A stretch of 64,000 bases of DNA from Anaerobaca lacustris. GTDB lineage: Bacteria > Planctomycetota > Phycisphaerae > Sedimentisphaerales > Anaerobacaceae. The notes under the pieces are model-generated. The model was not told the origin of the DNA and searched no databases. It saw only the letters and a program-made list of their open reading frames with translations. The stretch is from NCBI RefSeq assembly GCF_030012215.1, contig NZ_JASCXX010000008.1:62001-126000 (forward strand), read 5' to 3'. Shown in pieces: positions 16,462 to 24,597 of the stretch. The first letter of the stretch is position 1, and each line of letters begins with the position of its first letter. Position numbers and translations under genes: made by a program.

Positions 16462-17793
16462 TCAGACCAGTGGGTCGCGACCGGTGGGGACCGGGTAGTA
16501 GAGCGGCTTGCCGGCCATGATGTCCGCCTGGCTCGGCACCAGACTGTGCTTGGATTCGTTCATCAGCCAGTCCCACGTGATGACCTGGCCCGTGCAGGCG
16601 GCGATGTAGGCGCCGATCGCGGTCAGCGTGCTCTCGGCGATCCGCTGGCCCTCGTTCAGCACGTTGCCGCTGCGGATGCTGTTGATCAGGTCGATGTGCT
16701 CGCGGAGCATGCCGTCGACGTTCTCGCCCTGGTAGGTCCAGGCGTTCTGGCCGGTGATGTTGTGGTTGCAGTCGCTGGTGCCTTTGGTGCCCACGATCTT
16801 CTCGCCGTTGCGGCCGGTGCCCGGACTGTGGCCGCTGAAACTCAGGCAGCGGGCGCCGTTGGGGTATTCAAACTCGGCGTACACGTGGTCCCAGATGTCG
16901 CCGTTGTACTTCTCCCAGTTCTCTTCGCTGCCGGTGTATTTCCGGCAGACTTCCTTGGCGGTCCGGACCTGGCCTTCGTTGTGGTCGCGCCATTGACGTC
17001 CGCCAACCGCCATGAACTTGGCGGGCGGACCATCGAAACACCAGTTCAGCACGTCGATATTGTGAATGTGCTGCTCGCAGATCTGGTCGCCGGAGAGCCA
17101 CGTGAAGTGGTACCAGTTCTCGCACTGCCAGTCCAACTCGCTCATGCCTTCGCTGGCGCCGCGGAACCAGATGCCCCCGCCGTACCAGTAGCACTGGCCG
17201 CCGACCAGTTCGCCGATCGCGCCGTCGTGGATGCGCTTCATCAGTTCGATCCGGCTGAACTCGTGACGCCGCTGCGTGCCGCAGACGATGGCCAGCCCTT
17301 TGTCCTTGGCCAGCTTCGAGGCGGCCATAAACTCCTTGCACCCGGCCACGTCGGTCGCGATGGGCTTCTCCGTGAAGACATGCTTGCCCGCCTTGATCGC
17401 GGCCATCATCTGGCGAGGACGGAACGCCGGCGCGGTCGCCATCAACAGCAGATCGGCCTCGCATTTCGCCAGCTTCTCGTGGCAGTCGTAACCCCAGTAC
17501 AGATGATCGTCGTCGATCTTGATCCGACCGGTGTACTTCTCATCTCTCATGATGCGATCGCGCGTGCTCCTGACCTTGCTCTCAAACAGGTCGGCCAGCG
17601 CGATGATCTCGATCCCCGGGTCCGCCTCAAGGCACTGACGCATGGCGCCGTTGCCTCGCCCCCCACAGCCCAGCAGGCCGACCTTGATCTTGCCTGCGCC
17701 TTGGGCATAAGCCATTTGGCCGATGGCGGCGGCCGTCGCCACCGCACCGGCGGTCTGTTTCAACGTGCTGTTATCTTTCTCTGATGATGCCAT
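16462..17793 (-). CDS. Gfo/Idh/MocA family oxidoreductase
   Basis: NAD(P)-dependent sugar/inositol-type dehydrogenase, 443 residues from the ATG at 17793 with an AAGGAG site; upstream in-frame ATGs are unsupported. Nucleotide-binding GLLGCGGRGNGAM is near residue 40 and the family motif EKPIATDV near 150. The N-terminal segment before it is short and Ala-rich (TLKQTAGAVATAAAIGQMAYAQ) and could be a degenerate export signal without twin arginines. The C-terminal half (CENWYHFTWLSGDQICEQHIHNIDVLNW, split as HFTWLSGDQI and EQHIHNIDVLNW) matches the planctomycete group of these enzymes. It follows another Gfo/Idh/MocA gene by 80 nt and both are probably co-transcribed. Confidence 0.93.
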   Translation of the reverse strand: MASSEKDNSTLKQTAGAVATAAAIGQMAYAQGAGKIKVGLLGCGGRGNGAMRQCLEADPGIEIIALADLFESKVRSTRDRIMRDEKYTGRIKIDDDHLYWGYDCHEKLAKCEADLLLMATAPAFRPRQMMAAIKAGKHVFTEKPIATDVAGCKEFMAASKLAKDKGLAIVCGTQRRHEFSRIELMKRIHDGAIGELVGGQCYWYGGGIWFRGASEGMSELDWQCENWYHFTWLSGDQICEQHIHNIDVLNWCFDGPPAKFMAVGGRQWRDHNEGQVRTAKEVCRKYTGSEENWEKYNGDIWDHVYAEFEYPNGARCLSFSGHSPGTGRNGEKIVGTKGTSDCNHNITGQNAWTYQGENVDGMLREHIDLINSIRSGNVLNEGQRIAESTLTAIGAYIAACTGQVITWDWLMNESKHSLVPSQADIMAGKPLYYPVPTGRDPLV

Positions 17794-17873
17794 ATCAGCA
17801 ATCTCCTTCGTTCGGTATTTCGTAGCCATCTCGTGGTCCAAGCCCACATCTCCGGTCGATTCGCCGACCCTGC

Positions 17874-19163
17874 CTATCCCCGTCTCTGTCGCTGCGGGAA
17901 GCCGAGCAGCTCATACTGACCGGGAATCGCCACGGCAGGCACCGGCATGGAATCGCTGAGCTTCAGATCGGGCGACGGAAGCAGATCCAGCGTGCAGCGG
18001 CTCGTGAACCACGACGTCTTGAATTGCTGACGGGAATAGGCGGATTCGCGCCCCATGATCGCACAGAGCGTACTGCCGGCAACCGTCTTGCCCTCATTGA
18101 GCGGTTTGCCGCTGCGAATGCTTGCGATCAGGTCGGTGTGCTCCTGGACGTACGGGTTGCTCCGTGGGCCACTGTAGCGCCAGGCGTTCTCACCCTCGAT
18201 CCGACCGCTGCAATTGGTCCATCCCTTCGTGCCGACGACCCGTTCGCTGACGTTGCCAGCGGTGCCTTCGATCTGGCGGCACGTGCTGATCGTCCGCACG
18301 TCGCCGGGATAGCTGAACTCGACCCCGAAGTGGTCGAAGATATGGCCGTATTCCTCGCCGGTACGATACTGCCGCCCGCCGATGCCGTGCACCGTCTCCG
18401 GAAGCACGTCGCCGAAGGCCCAGTTGACCACGTCGAGGTTGTGCACGTGCTGCTCGACGATGTGATCGCCCGACAGCCACGTGAAGTAGAGCCAGTTGCG
18501 CATCTGCCATTCGACGTCGCTTTCGCCCGGCCGACGTTTGTGGCACCAGAGCCCGCCCATGTTCCAATAGCACTGGGCCGAAACGATCTCGCCGATCGCG
18601 CCGTCCAGGACGCGTTTCATGGTCTCGACATACTCGAACTGGTGACGCCGCTGCGTGCCGGCGACGATGCCGAGGCCCTTCTGCTCGGCCAGTTCGGAGG
18701 CCTCAATCACCACTTTGATGCCCGCCGGGCAGACGGCCACCGGTTTCTCCATGAAAACATGTTTGCCCTGCCGAATGGCCTCGGCAAGGTGAGGCGGGCG
18801 AAAGCCGGGAGGCGCCGCCAGGATGACGAAATTCACATCGTCCAGGGCCATCAGCTTCTTGTAGGAGTCCAGACCGACGAAGCAACGATCGTCCGGCACG
18901 CTGAAGTCACCCTTGAGCTTCGCGATCCGGTCGCCGAAGGCATCCGCCAGCGCCACGATCTTCACGCCCGGCGACGAGTTGACGCAGTCATGTGCTGCGC
19001 CGCTGCCCCGTCCGCCACAGCCGACCACGCCGACCCGTATCGTATCACTGCCCTGGGCGTAGGTCAGCGACCCGGGCGTCCCCGTCAGGACCAGAGTCCC
19101 GGCCGCCACAGCCGAACTCTTCAGTAGTTCCCGTCGTGTCCATTTCTGCTTGTGCGCCATACT
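17874..19163 (-). CDS. Gfo/Idh/MocA family oxidoreductase with Tat signal
   Basis: Second dehydrogenase of this family, 429 residues from the ATG at 19163. The N-terminus KWTRRELLKSSAVAAGTLVL is a twin-arginine leader, so it is exported folded with its cofactor. The Rossmann motif is GVVGCGGRGSGAAHD and the EKP motif reads FMEKPVAVCP. It is homologous to the next gene over its length (shared FTWLSGDHIVEQHVHNLDVVNW), so the pair arose by duplication. Substrate unknown; the family acts on glycosides by redox steps at the sugar. A candidate promoter lies 180 nt upstream. Confidence 0.93.
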   Translation of the reverse strand, partial: SMAHKQKWTRRELLKSSAVAAGTLVLTGTPGSLTYAQGSDTIRVGVVGCGGRGSGAAHDCVNSSPGVKIVALADAFGDRIAKLKGDFSVPDDRCFVGLDSYKKLMALDDVNFVILAAPPGFRPPHLAEAIRQGKHVFMEKPVAVCPAGIKVVIEASELAEQKGLGIVAGTQRRHQFEYVETMKRVLDGAIGEIVSAQCYWNMGGLWCHKRRPGESDVEWQMRNWLYFTWLSGDHIVEQHVHNLDVVNWAFGDVLPETVHGIGGRQYRTGEEYGHIFDHFGVEFSYPGDVRTISTCRQIEGTAGNVSERVVGTKGWTNCSGRIEGENAWRYSGPRSNPYVQEHTDLIASIRSGKPLNEGKTVAGSTLCAIMGRESAYSRQQFKTSWFTSRCTLDLLPSPDLKLSDSMPVPAVAIPGQYELLGFPQRQRRG

Positions 19164-19346
19164 CGACTCTCCAAACTTGATGTTAGGGTTCAATCTCCTG
19201 CCACCTCCCAATGCCGCCGACCCAATTTGAAAACCGCCGTGTAGCTGACAGATCCGATGGATCGGTGCGGAAAGGACAACGGCCCGGCGTTGTGCCTTCT
19301 GGCTACCTCGCCGCCCATTCCTATCGCAACTGCAGATTCAGGAGCA

Positions 19347-19375
19347 ACCATACTCATCCGTAAGACGTGTTTCAA
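19347..19375 (-). promoter_or_regulatory. Candidate promoter for the Gfo/Idh/MocA pair
   Basis: Minus strand TTGAAA (19370-19375) and TATGGT (19347-19352) with a 17-nt spacer. The leader would be about 180 nt. The rest of 19164-19473 shows no gene or clear repeat. Confidence 0.35.
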
Positions 19376-19473
19376 TCGCAGATTATTGGTAGTAAAGCAC
19401 TTTCCTGCGTACTTCGCAAGTGTGTTTCACCCAATCCTCAGGCATTTCCAGACGCTGCCGATGGCGACCCGGC

Positions 19474-19509
19474 AAAGAAAAAGGGGCTGCAAGCCAGGCC
19501 TGCAACCCC
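19474..19509 (-). terminator. Rho-independent terminator
   Basis: On the minus strand, GGGGTTGCA (19501-19509) pairs with TGCAGCCCC (19483-19491) around a 9-nt loop, and is followed at once by TTTTTCTTT. It lies 50 nt after the stop of the LamG protein at 19560, which it should terminate. Confidence 0.85.
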
Positions 19510-19559
19510 ATCGATTGCCCACTCGTGGCGGCCTTCGAGCGGCCGCTATGCGGAGACTA

Positions 19560-21848
19560 CTATTCGTCGGCGCGGCCATAGCCGACGTCATCAATGTAAA
19601 TGGTCCCGCTCCCACCGGCCGTCGGGCTCGTGCGGCTGCCGACGCCGATCGCTATCGCCTGAACCCGGCTCAGCGTAACGCCGGGGAACGCGCTCAGCGG
19701 GATTCGCCACTGCTGCCATTCGGTCGCCCGGACGGCCTCAGCACTCTCATGGACGACAGTCGCGGAGTGTCCGGCGTTGTCTTTCAGTGAGAGGTACACG
19801 GTCTGCGGCGAGTTCGTCGCCTGGCCCCGGAAATACAGGCGCAGGCTGTCGGCGCCGCCGACCGTCCAGTCCTGCGGCCCGGCAAAGGTCCGCTCGGCCT
19901 CCGAGTAGAACGGCGAGACCGTATTGTCGTATTGCAGCGGCATCGACTGCCGCCCGCTGTGGACGATCGTCCGCTCGGCGAAGGGCGCCTCGAGGTAGCC
20001 CACCGTCGCGCCGGTGCCGTTGACCCAACCGTCGAGCCACGTGTTGAAAACAGCCCCGCCGGCGTCGATATCGTCGGTGTAGGTCTCGAACCCGTCGATC
20101 GACGCGTACTGCTGCGTCGAGAAACACCAGACCGTGCCGGGCCAGAGGCCGTCGCCTGCCACCTCATCCACCTTCCAGTAGTAGGTCGCACCGAACTGCA
20201 TCGCAGGCGGCGTGAAGACAGCCTCGGTGGGACTGGCGACCCACTCCAGGTCGTCCTCGCCGGCGCCGAAGTAGACCTCGTGCGAGACCGCATCGCGTCC
20301 GCCCCGCCAGCGCAGCACCGAGTCGACGCCAACATCCGTCGCATCAGAGGCCGGCTGCGGCTCTCGGGCGTGAGCGGGAACGTACAGGAAGCGGACTTCA
20401 CTGAGGCCGACCGGCGTCATCGCACCCCAGTTGTCATGGATCACCAGCCTGACATACCGGGCGGGTGTGCCCGCCAGGTCCACCGTCGTGTTGGCGACAT
20501 AGCCCGCGGCGGCCGTGGCGGCGGCGAATTCCACGTCGCCGAGCGTGACCCAGGCAATGCCGTCCGTCGAGCACTCGATACCGGCGGTCCTGACCCCGAA
20601 ACCGAGGATCATCTCGAACTCGGCGTTGTAGTTCCACACCAGCATCTCGTGGAGCTTGTAGACGCGATCGAACTCGTACTGGATCCACACGGGTGTCGGG
20701 ACATCGGCGGTCGTAAGCCACATATCCGACGAATGCATCGAGTGCCCGTCGTTCTCGTCGAGCCCGGAACCATTGACCGTGTTCTCAGGCCCTTCCGTCG
20801 CGCTCGATGTGGCGTTGCTGGTCGCAACGACGTCTTCAATGGGATAGACGAAGAATTCGGACGTGAAACTCCAGACCCGGCCTTTGAAGACGGCGTTGTC
20901 GGGCGCGGGGCCGACGCCATCAACGCGCCAGTAGTACGTCCGGCTGAATTCGGACAGGCCGTCCGGGTCGAACGTCGCCCCGGCTTGCCCCTGGCTGACG
21001 AGCACGTTCCTCGGGTCAGCCGTGCCGGCGTTGCACACGTCGTTCCAACTGGTGCCGAAATAAACGTTGTGCCGGACGGCAGAGGGATGGGGGGTCCAGG
21101 CCAGGACCGCATCGCGGGGGACATCCAGGGCCCCTTCCGCGGGGCTGGGGGCCGTCGCAAGGCCCAGATCGGTCCCGTCCATCACGGACCGAATCTCCGC
21201 CTCCGTCAAAACCCTGTTGTAGATGCGAACATCGTCGATCAGGCCGGGGAAGTACTTGCCGTTGCTGAGCCGAGCGCCAATTCTCACATGGTCGATCGTT
21301 CCGAGTTGTCCTTCTACACCCCCGATGAGTTGACCATCCAGATACCAGCGTCCGGCGCTGCCGTCGTACGTACCGCCGACGTGGCGCCATTGCGTATCGA
21401 CGGGGCCAAGGATCCACTGGTCGCCGCAGATGTGAGCGACGTAATGGCCCGTATCATCAATCTCCACGTCGAAATAGGTGCCATCGGTACTTCCGTCCGG
21501 GACAAAACCAAAGACGCTGGTCCAACTCGGGACGGCAGGCGTGCCGGCCTTTACCCACCCGAGAACCGTTCTTGGGGCCGTCCCGCTGATCCCCACACTG
21601 CCGACCTCGACATAGTCGTCGATGCCGTCGAACTGCAGCGCCCCATCGACCCTTCCGATCACCCACGTGGGCCCGCCGCGAAGCGTACCGTCCCGGCCTC
21701 TGCCGCTGGCATCACGGGCCACCGTTCCCAATCCATCGTCGAACTTCCACCATCCGATGAGGCTGTCGTCGCGCCCCTGCACGGCAGCCGACCCTGCGAA
21801 GCCCAGGGCAAACACCCAGGCGACCGAGAAACACAGTCGTCGAACCAT
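19560..21848 (-). CDS. Secreted LamG/discoidin multidomain protein, paralogue 1
   Basis: Large exported protein, 762 residues from the ATG at 21848 (GGAAGGAGGATCGGT upstream). Signal peptide MVRRLCFSVAWVFALGFAGSAA. Domain order by eye: LamG/concanavalin-like lectin at about 30-225 (LIGWWKFDDGLGTVARDASG, GLIDDVRIYNRVLTEAEI); fibronectin-like segment to about 340; F5/8-type discoidin domain at about 345-500 (WIQYEFDRVYKLHEMLVWNYN, ARYVRLVIHDNWG); second fibronectin-like segment; C-terminal beta domain at about 590-762 starting IDGFETYTDDIDAGG and ending IYIDDVGYGR. It is probably a surface or secreted carbohydrate-binding protein. The C-terminal module is nearly identical in the two following paralogues. 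No catalytic domain recognised. Confidence 0.88.
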   Translation of the reverse strand: MVRRLCFSVAWVFALGFAGSAAVQGRDDSLIGWWKFDDGLGTVARDASGRGRDGTLRGGPTWVIGRVDGALQFDGIDDYVEVGSVGISGTAPRTVLGWVKAGTPAVPSWTSVFGFVPDGSTDGTYFDVEIDDTGHYVAHICGDQWILGPVDTQWRHVGGTYDGSAGRWYLDGQLIGGVEGQLGTIDHVRIGARLSNGKYFPGLIDDVRIYNRVLTEAEIRSVMDGTDLGLATAPSPAEGALDVPRDAVLAWTPHPSAVRHNVYFGTSWNDVCNAGTADPRNVLVSQGQAGATFDPDGLSEFSRTYYWRVDGVGPAPDNAVFKGRVWSFTSEFFVYPIEDVVATSNATSSATEGPENTVNGSGLDENDGHSMHSSDMWLTTADVPTPVWIQYEFDRVYKLHEMLVWNYNAEFEMILGFGVRTAGIECSTDGIAWVTLGDVEFAAATAAAGYVANTTVDLAGTPARYVRLVIHDNWGAMTPVGLSEVRFLYVPAHAREPQPASDATDVGVDSVLRWRGGRDAVSHEVYFGAGEDDLEWVASPTEAVFTPPAMQFGATYYWKVDEVAGDGLWPGTVWCFSTQQYASIDGFETYTDDIDAGGAVFNTWLDGWVNGTGATVGYLEAPFAERTIVHSGRQSMPLQYDNTVSPFYSEAERTFAGPQDWTVGGADSLRLYFRGQATNSPQTVYLSLKDNAGHSATVVHESAEAVRATEWQQWRIPLSAFPGVTLSRVQAIAIGVGSRTSPTAGGSGTIYIDDVGYGRADE

Positions 21849-21887
21849 ACCGATCCTCCTTCCCCGCACGAATGCGGCAATTGCGCT

Positions 21888-21912
21888 GTCGGCTCTCCGA
21901 AGGAGAGCCGAC
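21888..21912 (-). terminator. Perfect 11-bp hairpin with UUCG-type loop
   Basis: GTCGGCTCTCC (21888-21898) and GGAGAGCCGAC (21902-21912) form a perfect stem. Read on the minus strand the loop is C(TTCG)G, the very stable tetraloop class. It lies between paralogue 2 (stop at 21952) and paralogue 1 (start at 21848). No T-run follows, so termination, partial read-through control or mRNA stabilisation are all possible. Confidence 0.6.
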
Positions 21913-21951
21913 GACCCCATCGGTCTGCAACACGCGACTGCTTCGTCGCGC

Positions 21952-24294
21952 TTACTCAGTATCTTGGCGACGACCGAAGCCGACATCGTCGATGTAGACG
22001 ATGCCGGTTCCGCCGGCGGTCGGGCTGGTCCGGCTGCCGACGCCGATCACCATCGTCCGGACCCGGCCCAGGTTGACACCGGCCAGATCGCTGTAGGGTA
22101 TCCGCCACTGCTGCCACTCGGCCGCCAGGAGCGCCTCCGGGTCGCCGTGGCTGACCGTCGCGGTCTGCCCGACGCTGTCTTCCAGCATGACGTACAACGT
22201 CTGCGGTGAGTTTTCCGCAACGCCACGGAAGTACAGGCTCAGGCTGTCGGCGCCGCTGACGGTCCAGTCCTGCAGCGCGTCGAAGGTCCGCTCGGCCTCC
22301 GAGTAGAATGGCGAGGCACTGTTGTCGTACTGCAACGGCATCGACTGCCGACCGCTGTGGACGATGCGCCTCTCGGCGAACGGGGCTTCGAGGTATCCGA
22401 CCGTCGAACCGGTATCGTTGACCCAGCCGTCGAGCCACGTGTCGAAGATGGCCTCGCCGGCGTCGATGTTGTCGGTATAGGTCTCGAAGCCGTCGATCAA
22501 GGCGTACTCCTGCGTCGTGAAGCTCCAGAGGTTGCCAGCCCACACCGGCGTGGCGTCGGCCTCGTTGACCTCGTCAACCTGCCAGTAGTAAGTCGTCGCG
22601 AACTCCAGATTGGCCGGAGCGAACGTGGCGGCGCCAACCGTGCCGACCAGGGCCAGAGCCTCCGGGGCCACGCCCAGACGCACCTCGTGCGAGGCTGCCT
22701 CGCGACCGCTAAGCCAGTTCAGGGCCGTGCCGATCTCCACATCGGTCGCGCCGTCGGCCGGCTGCGGCCCGCGGGCGTGCGCGGGGATGAACATGAAGCG
22801 GACCTCGCTGAGGCCGAACCGACCCGTCACGCCCCACCCGCTGTTGACGGTCAGGCGAACGTATCGGGCCGGCGTGCCGCCGAAATCGACGGTCGTGTTG
22901 GCCGTGTACGTAGCCGTGGAGGTCGCCTTGGCGAACTCCACGTCACCCAAGGCCGTCCACTCGACGCCGTCCTGCGAGTATTCGACCGTCACGTCCTTCA
23001 GGCCGAAACCGAGAATCGTCTCAAATTCGCTGTTGTAGTTCCAGACCAGCATCTGGTGGAGCTTGTAGATGCGATCGAACTCGTACTGGAGCCACACCGA
23101 CTCGCCGTCGGCCGAGCCGAGCCACATGTCGGAGGTTCGGGTCGAGTGCCGATCGCCGTCGTCGAGCCCGGAACCGTTGATCGTGTTCTCCGGGCCGGCG
23201 GTCGCGTCCGAGGTCGCGTTCGTCGTCACCGCAACGCCTTCGATCTTATAGGCGAAGGATTCCGTCGTGAAGCTCCAGACAACGCCTTCGTCCCAGCCGC
23301 GAACGCTGTTGGCCTCATCGACGCGCCAATAGTAGGTCGTGCTGAAATCGAGGTGTCCCGTCGCGTCGAAGCTCTCGGCGTCCTGGGTGGCGACCACGGC
23401 CGCCCCGCTGCTGACGGCGTTCAGGTCGTCGCTGAGGATGACTCTGTGCTTGGGTGACGATCCGCCCACGTAGTCTCCGGGCGTCCAGCTCATCACGGTC
23501 TTGACGGGCACTTCGTCGGCGCCGTTGGCCGGAATGGGATCGTAGGCGCGGATGCCGCTCCATTCAGCGGTTATGAGAATGTTGTCGATGGCCCACCACC
23601 AGTCGTTGCCCGCATCGAAATAGCCGAAGATGATCACCATGCTCTGGGCGCCGGCGGGATTGGGGATGTCGAGGATGATGGTCTCGTTGGTGGCGTCGTT
23701 CTTGTAGTTTGGGCTGTCAGAATTGGACTCCCAACGAAACAGCTCGATCGGCTCGGCGTTGTCAAAGACAACCCTCAAATTGGCGGTCTGGTGGTAGTTG
23801 CTGTCATATTCCGGGCGCCAGCTCGAATCGAACTTGAGCCGGACGGTGTTGGGCTTGGCGTTGGACAGGTCGATGGGGCGCGTGTGGAGCCAGACATCGA
23901 AGGTGCCCGTAGCCGGTACGGCCGGATGCGGCTGATCGTCCCACTCATCCCCATCGGCGATGGCCACCGTGCCCTGGCCCAACGTGAATTCGGAGCGACG
24001 TTGATCTTCCGCCGCCTGGGTCCACCACTCCTTGTCGGCAAAGGCCCAGCCGGCCCACTCGGTCACACCGTCCGTGGCCGGATCGCCCACGCCCGGAACG
24101 TCACTGTCGTCGTTGAACCAACCGTCCGGCGGGATATCCGTCCAGACCTCGTCGCCCTGGAGCGCCTCTTCCACATTCGGCCCCAGTGGCAAGCTCTCAA
24201 AATCCTCCTCCAGAAGGACGTAGATGTTCTGCGCTTGAGCGATGCCGGCAAGGCCAAGAACTACTGCCAACAACAAAAACCTGATCCTTTTCAT
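21952..24294 (-). CDS. Secreted discoidin multidomain protein, paralogue 2
   Basis: Exported protein of 780 residues from the ATG at 24294 (GAGGAATGGAGAA upstream). Signal peptide MKRIRFLLLAVVLGLAGIAQAQ. The N-terminal domain (about 22-250) differs from paralogues 1 and 3: it is a beta-sandwich-like region (DNILITAEW end, WWWAIDNIL) with no LamG signature, of the kind that ends in an AIDN motif in surface proteins. From about residue 255 the order follows the paralogues: fibronectin-like, discoidin (LQYEFDRIYKLHQMLVWNYN), fibronectin-like, then the shared C-terminal module (IDGFETYTDNIDAGEAIF to IYIDDVGFGR). A nested palindrome lies 30-61 nt upstream of the start. Probably binds extracellular polysaccharide; ligand unknown. 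Confidence 0.87.
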   Translation of the reverse strand: MKRIRFLLLAVVLGLAGIAQAQNIYVLLEEDFESLPLGPNVEEALQGDEVWTDIPPDGWFNDDSDVPGVGDPATDGVTEWAGWAFADKEWWTQAAEDQRRSEFTLGQGTVAIADGDEWDDQPHPAVPATGTFDVWLHTRPIDLSNAKPNTVRLKFDSSWRPEYDSNYHQTANLRVVFDNAEPIELFRWESNSDSPNYKNDATNETIILDIPNPAGAQSMVIIFGYFDAGNDWWWAIDNILITAEWSGIRAYDPIPANGADEVPVKTVMSWTPGDYVGGSSPKHRVILSDDLNAVSSGAAVVATQDAESFDATGHLDFSTTYYWRVDEANSVRGWDEGVVWSFTTESFAYKIEGVAVTTNATSDATAGPENTINGSGLDDGDRHSTRTSDMWLGSADGESVWLQYEFDRIYKLHQMLVWNYNSEFETILGFGLKDVTVEYSQDGVEWTALGDVEFAKATSTATYTANTTVDFGGTPARYVRLTVNSGWGVTGRFGLSEVRFMFIPAHARGPQPADGATDVEIGTALNWLSGREAASHEVRLGVAPEALALVGTVGAATFAPANLEFATTYYWQVDEVNEADATPVWAGNLWSFTTQEYALIDGFETYTDNIDAGEAIFDTWLDGWVNDTGSTVGYLEAPFAERRIVHSGRQSMPLQYDNSASPFYSEAERTFDALQDWTVSGADSLSLYFRGVAENSPQTLYVMLEDSVGQTATVSHGDPEALLAAEWQQWRIPYSDLAGVNLGRVRTMVIGVGSRTSPTAGGTGIVYIDDVGFGRRQDTE

Positions 24295-24323
24295 TTCTCC
24301 ATTCCTCAAAAAGTGAAGTGTCC

Positions 24324-24355
24324 GGATCTTCGTGTTTCGCAAACACGCCGGATCC
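24324..24355. promoter_or_regulatory. Nested palindrome upstream of paralogue 2
   Basis: GGATC-TT-CGTGTTT-CGC-AAACACG-CCG-GATCC: an inner perfect 7-bp inverted repeat (24331-24337 and 24341-24347) inside an outer 5-bp one (24324-24328 and 24351-24355). It ends 30 nt before the ATG on the minus strand. It could be a protein operator or an RNA hairpin in the leader. Confidence 0.5.
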
Positions 24356-24542
24356 ATCGGTCCTGCTTCTTGTAAGATCCGAAGGTTAGGCGCGTATGTG
24401 TCCTTGGTTCATTTCGTGTTAGTTATCGCTCCGATACTTGTCAGCCGTCGAACGTGCTTTGCCGGCCGCCCGCCATTGACGCAACTCGTAAGACACCCGC
24501 CCAGATTCGAGGCGCCCCATCGAGTTCCTCCGGCTCGAAACA

Positions 24543-24569
24543 GGGCCTGCACCGTGTGGACACAGGCCC
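24543..24569 (-). terminator. Candidate terminator hairpin after paralogue 3
   Basis: GGGCCTG (24543-24549) and CAGGCCC (24563-24569) form a 7-bp GC stem about 30 nt past the stop at 24598, read on the minus strand and followed by TGTTT, a weak T-run. The remaining part of 24295-24597 holds the nested palindrome and nothing else recognised. Confidence 0.5.
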
Positions 24570-24597
24570 CGTGCGAAGCTTGCGGAGCCGGCAGGCG

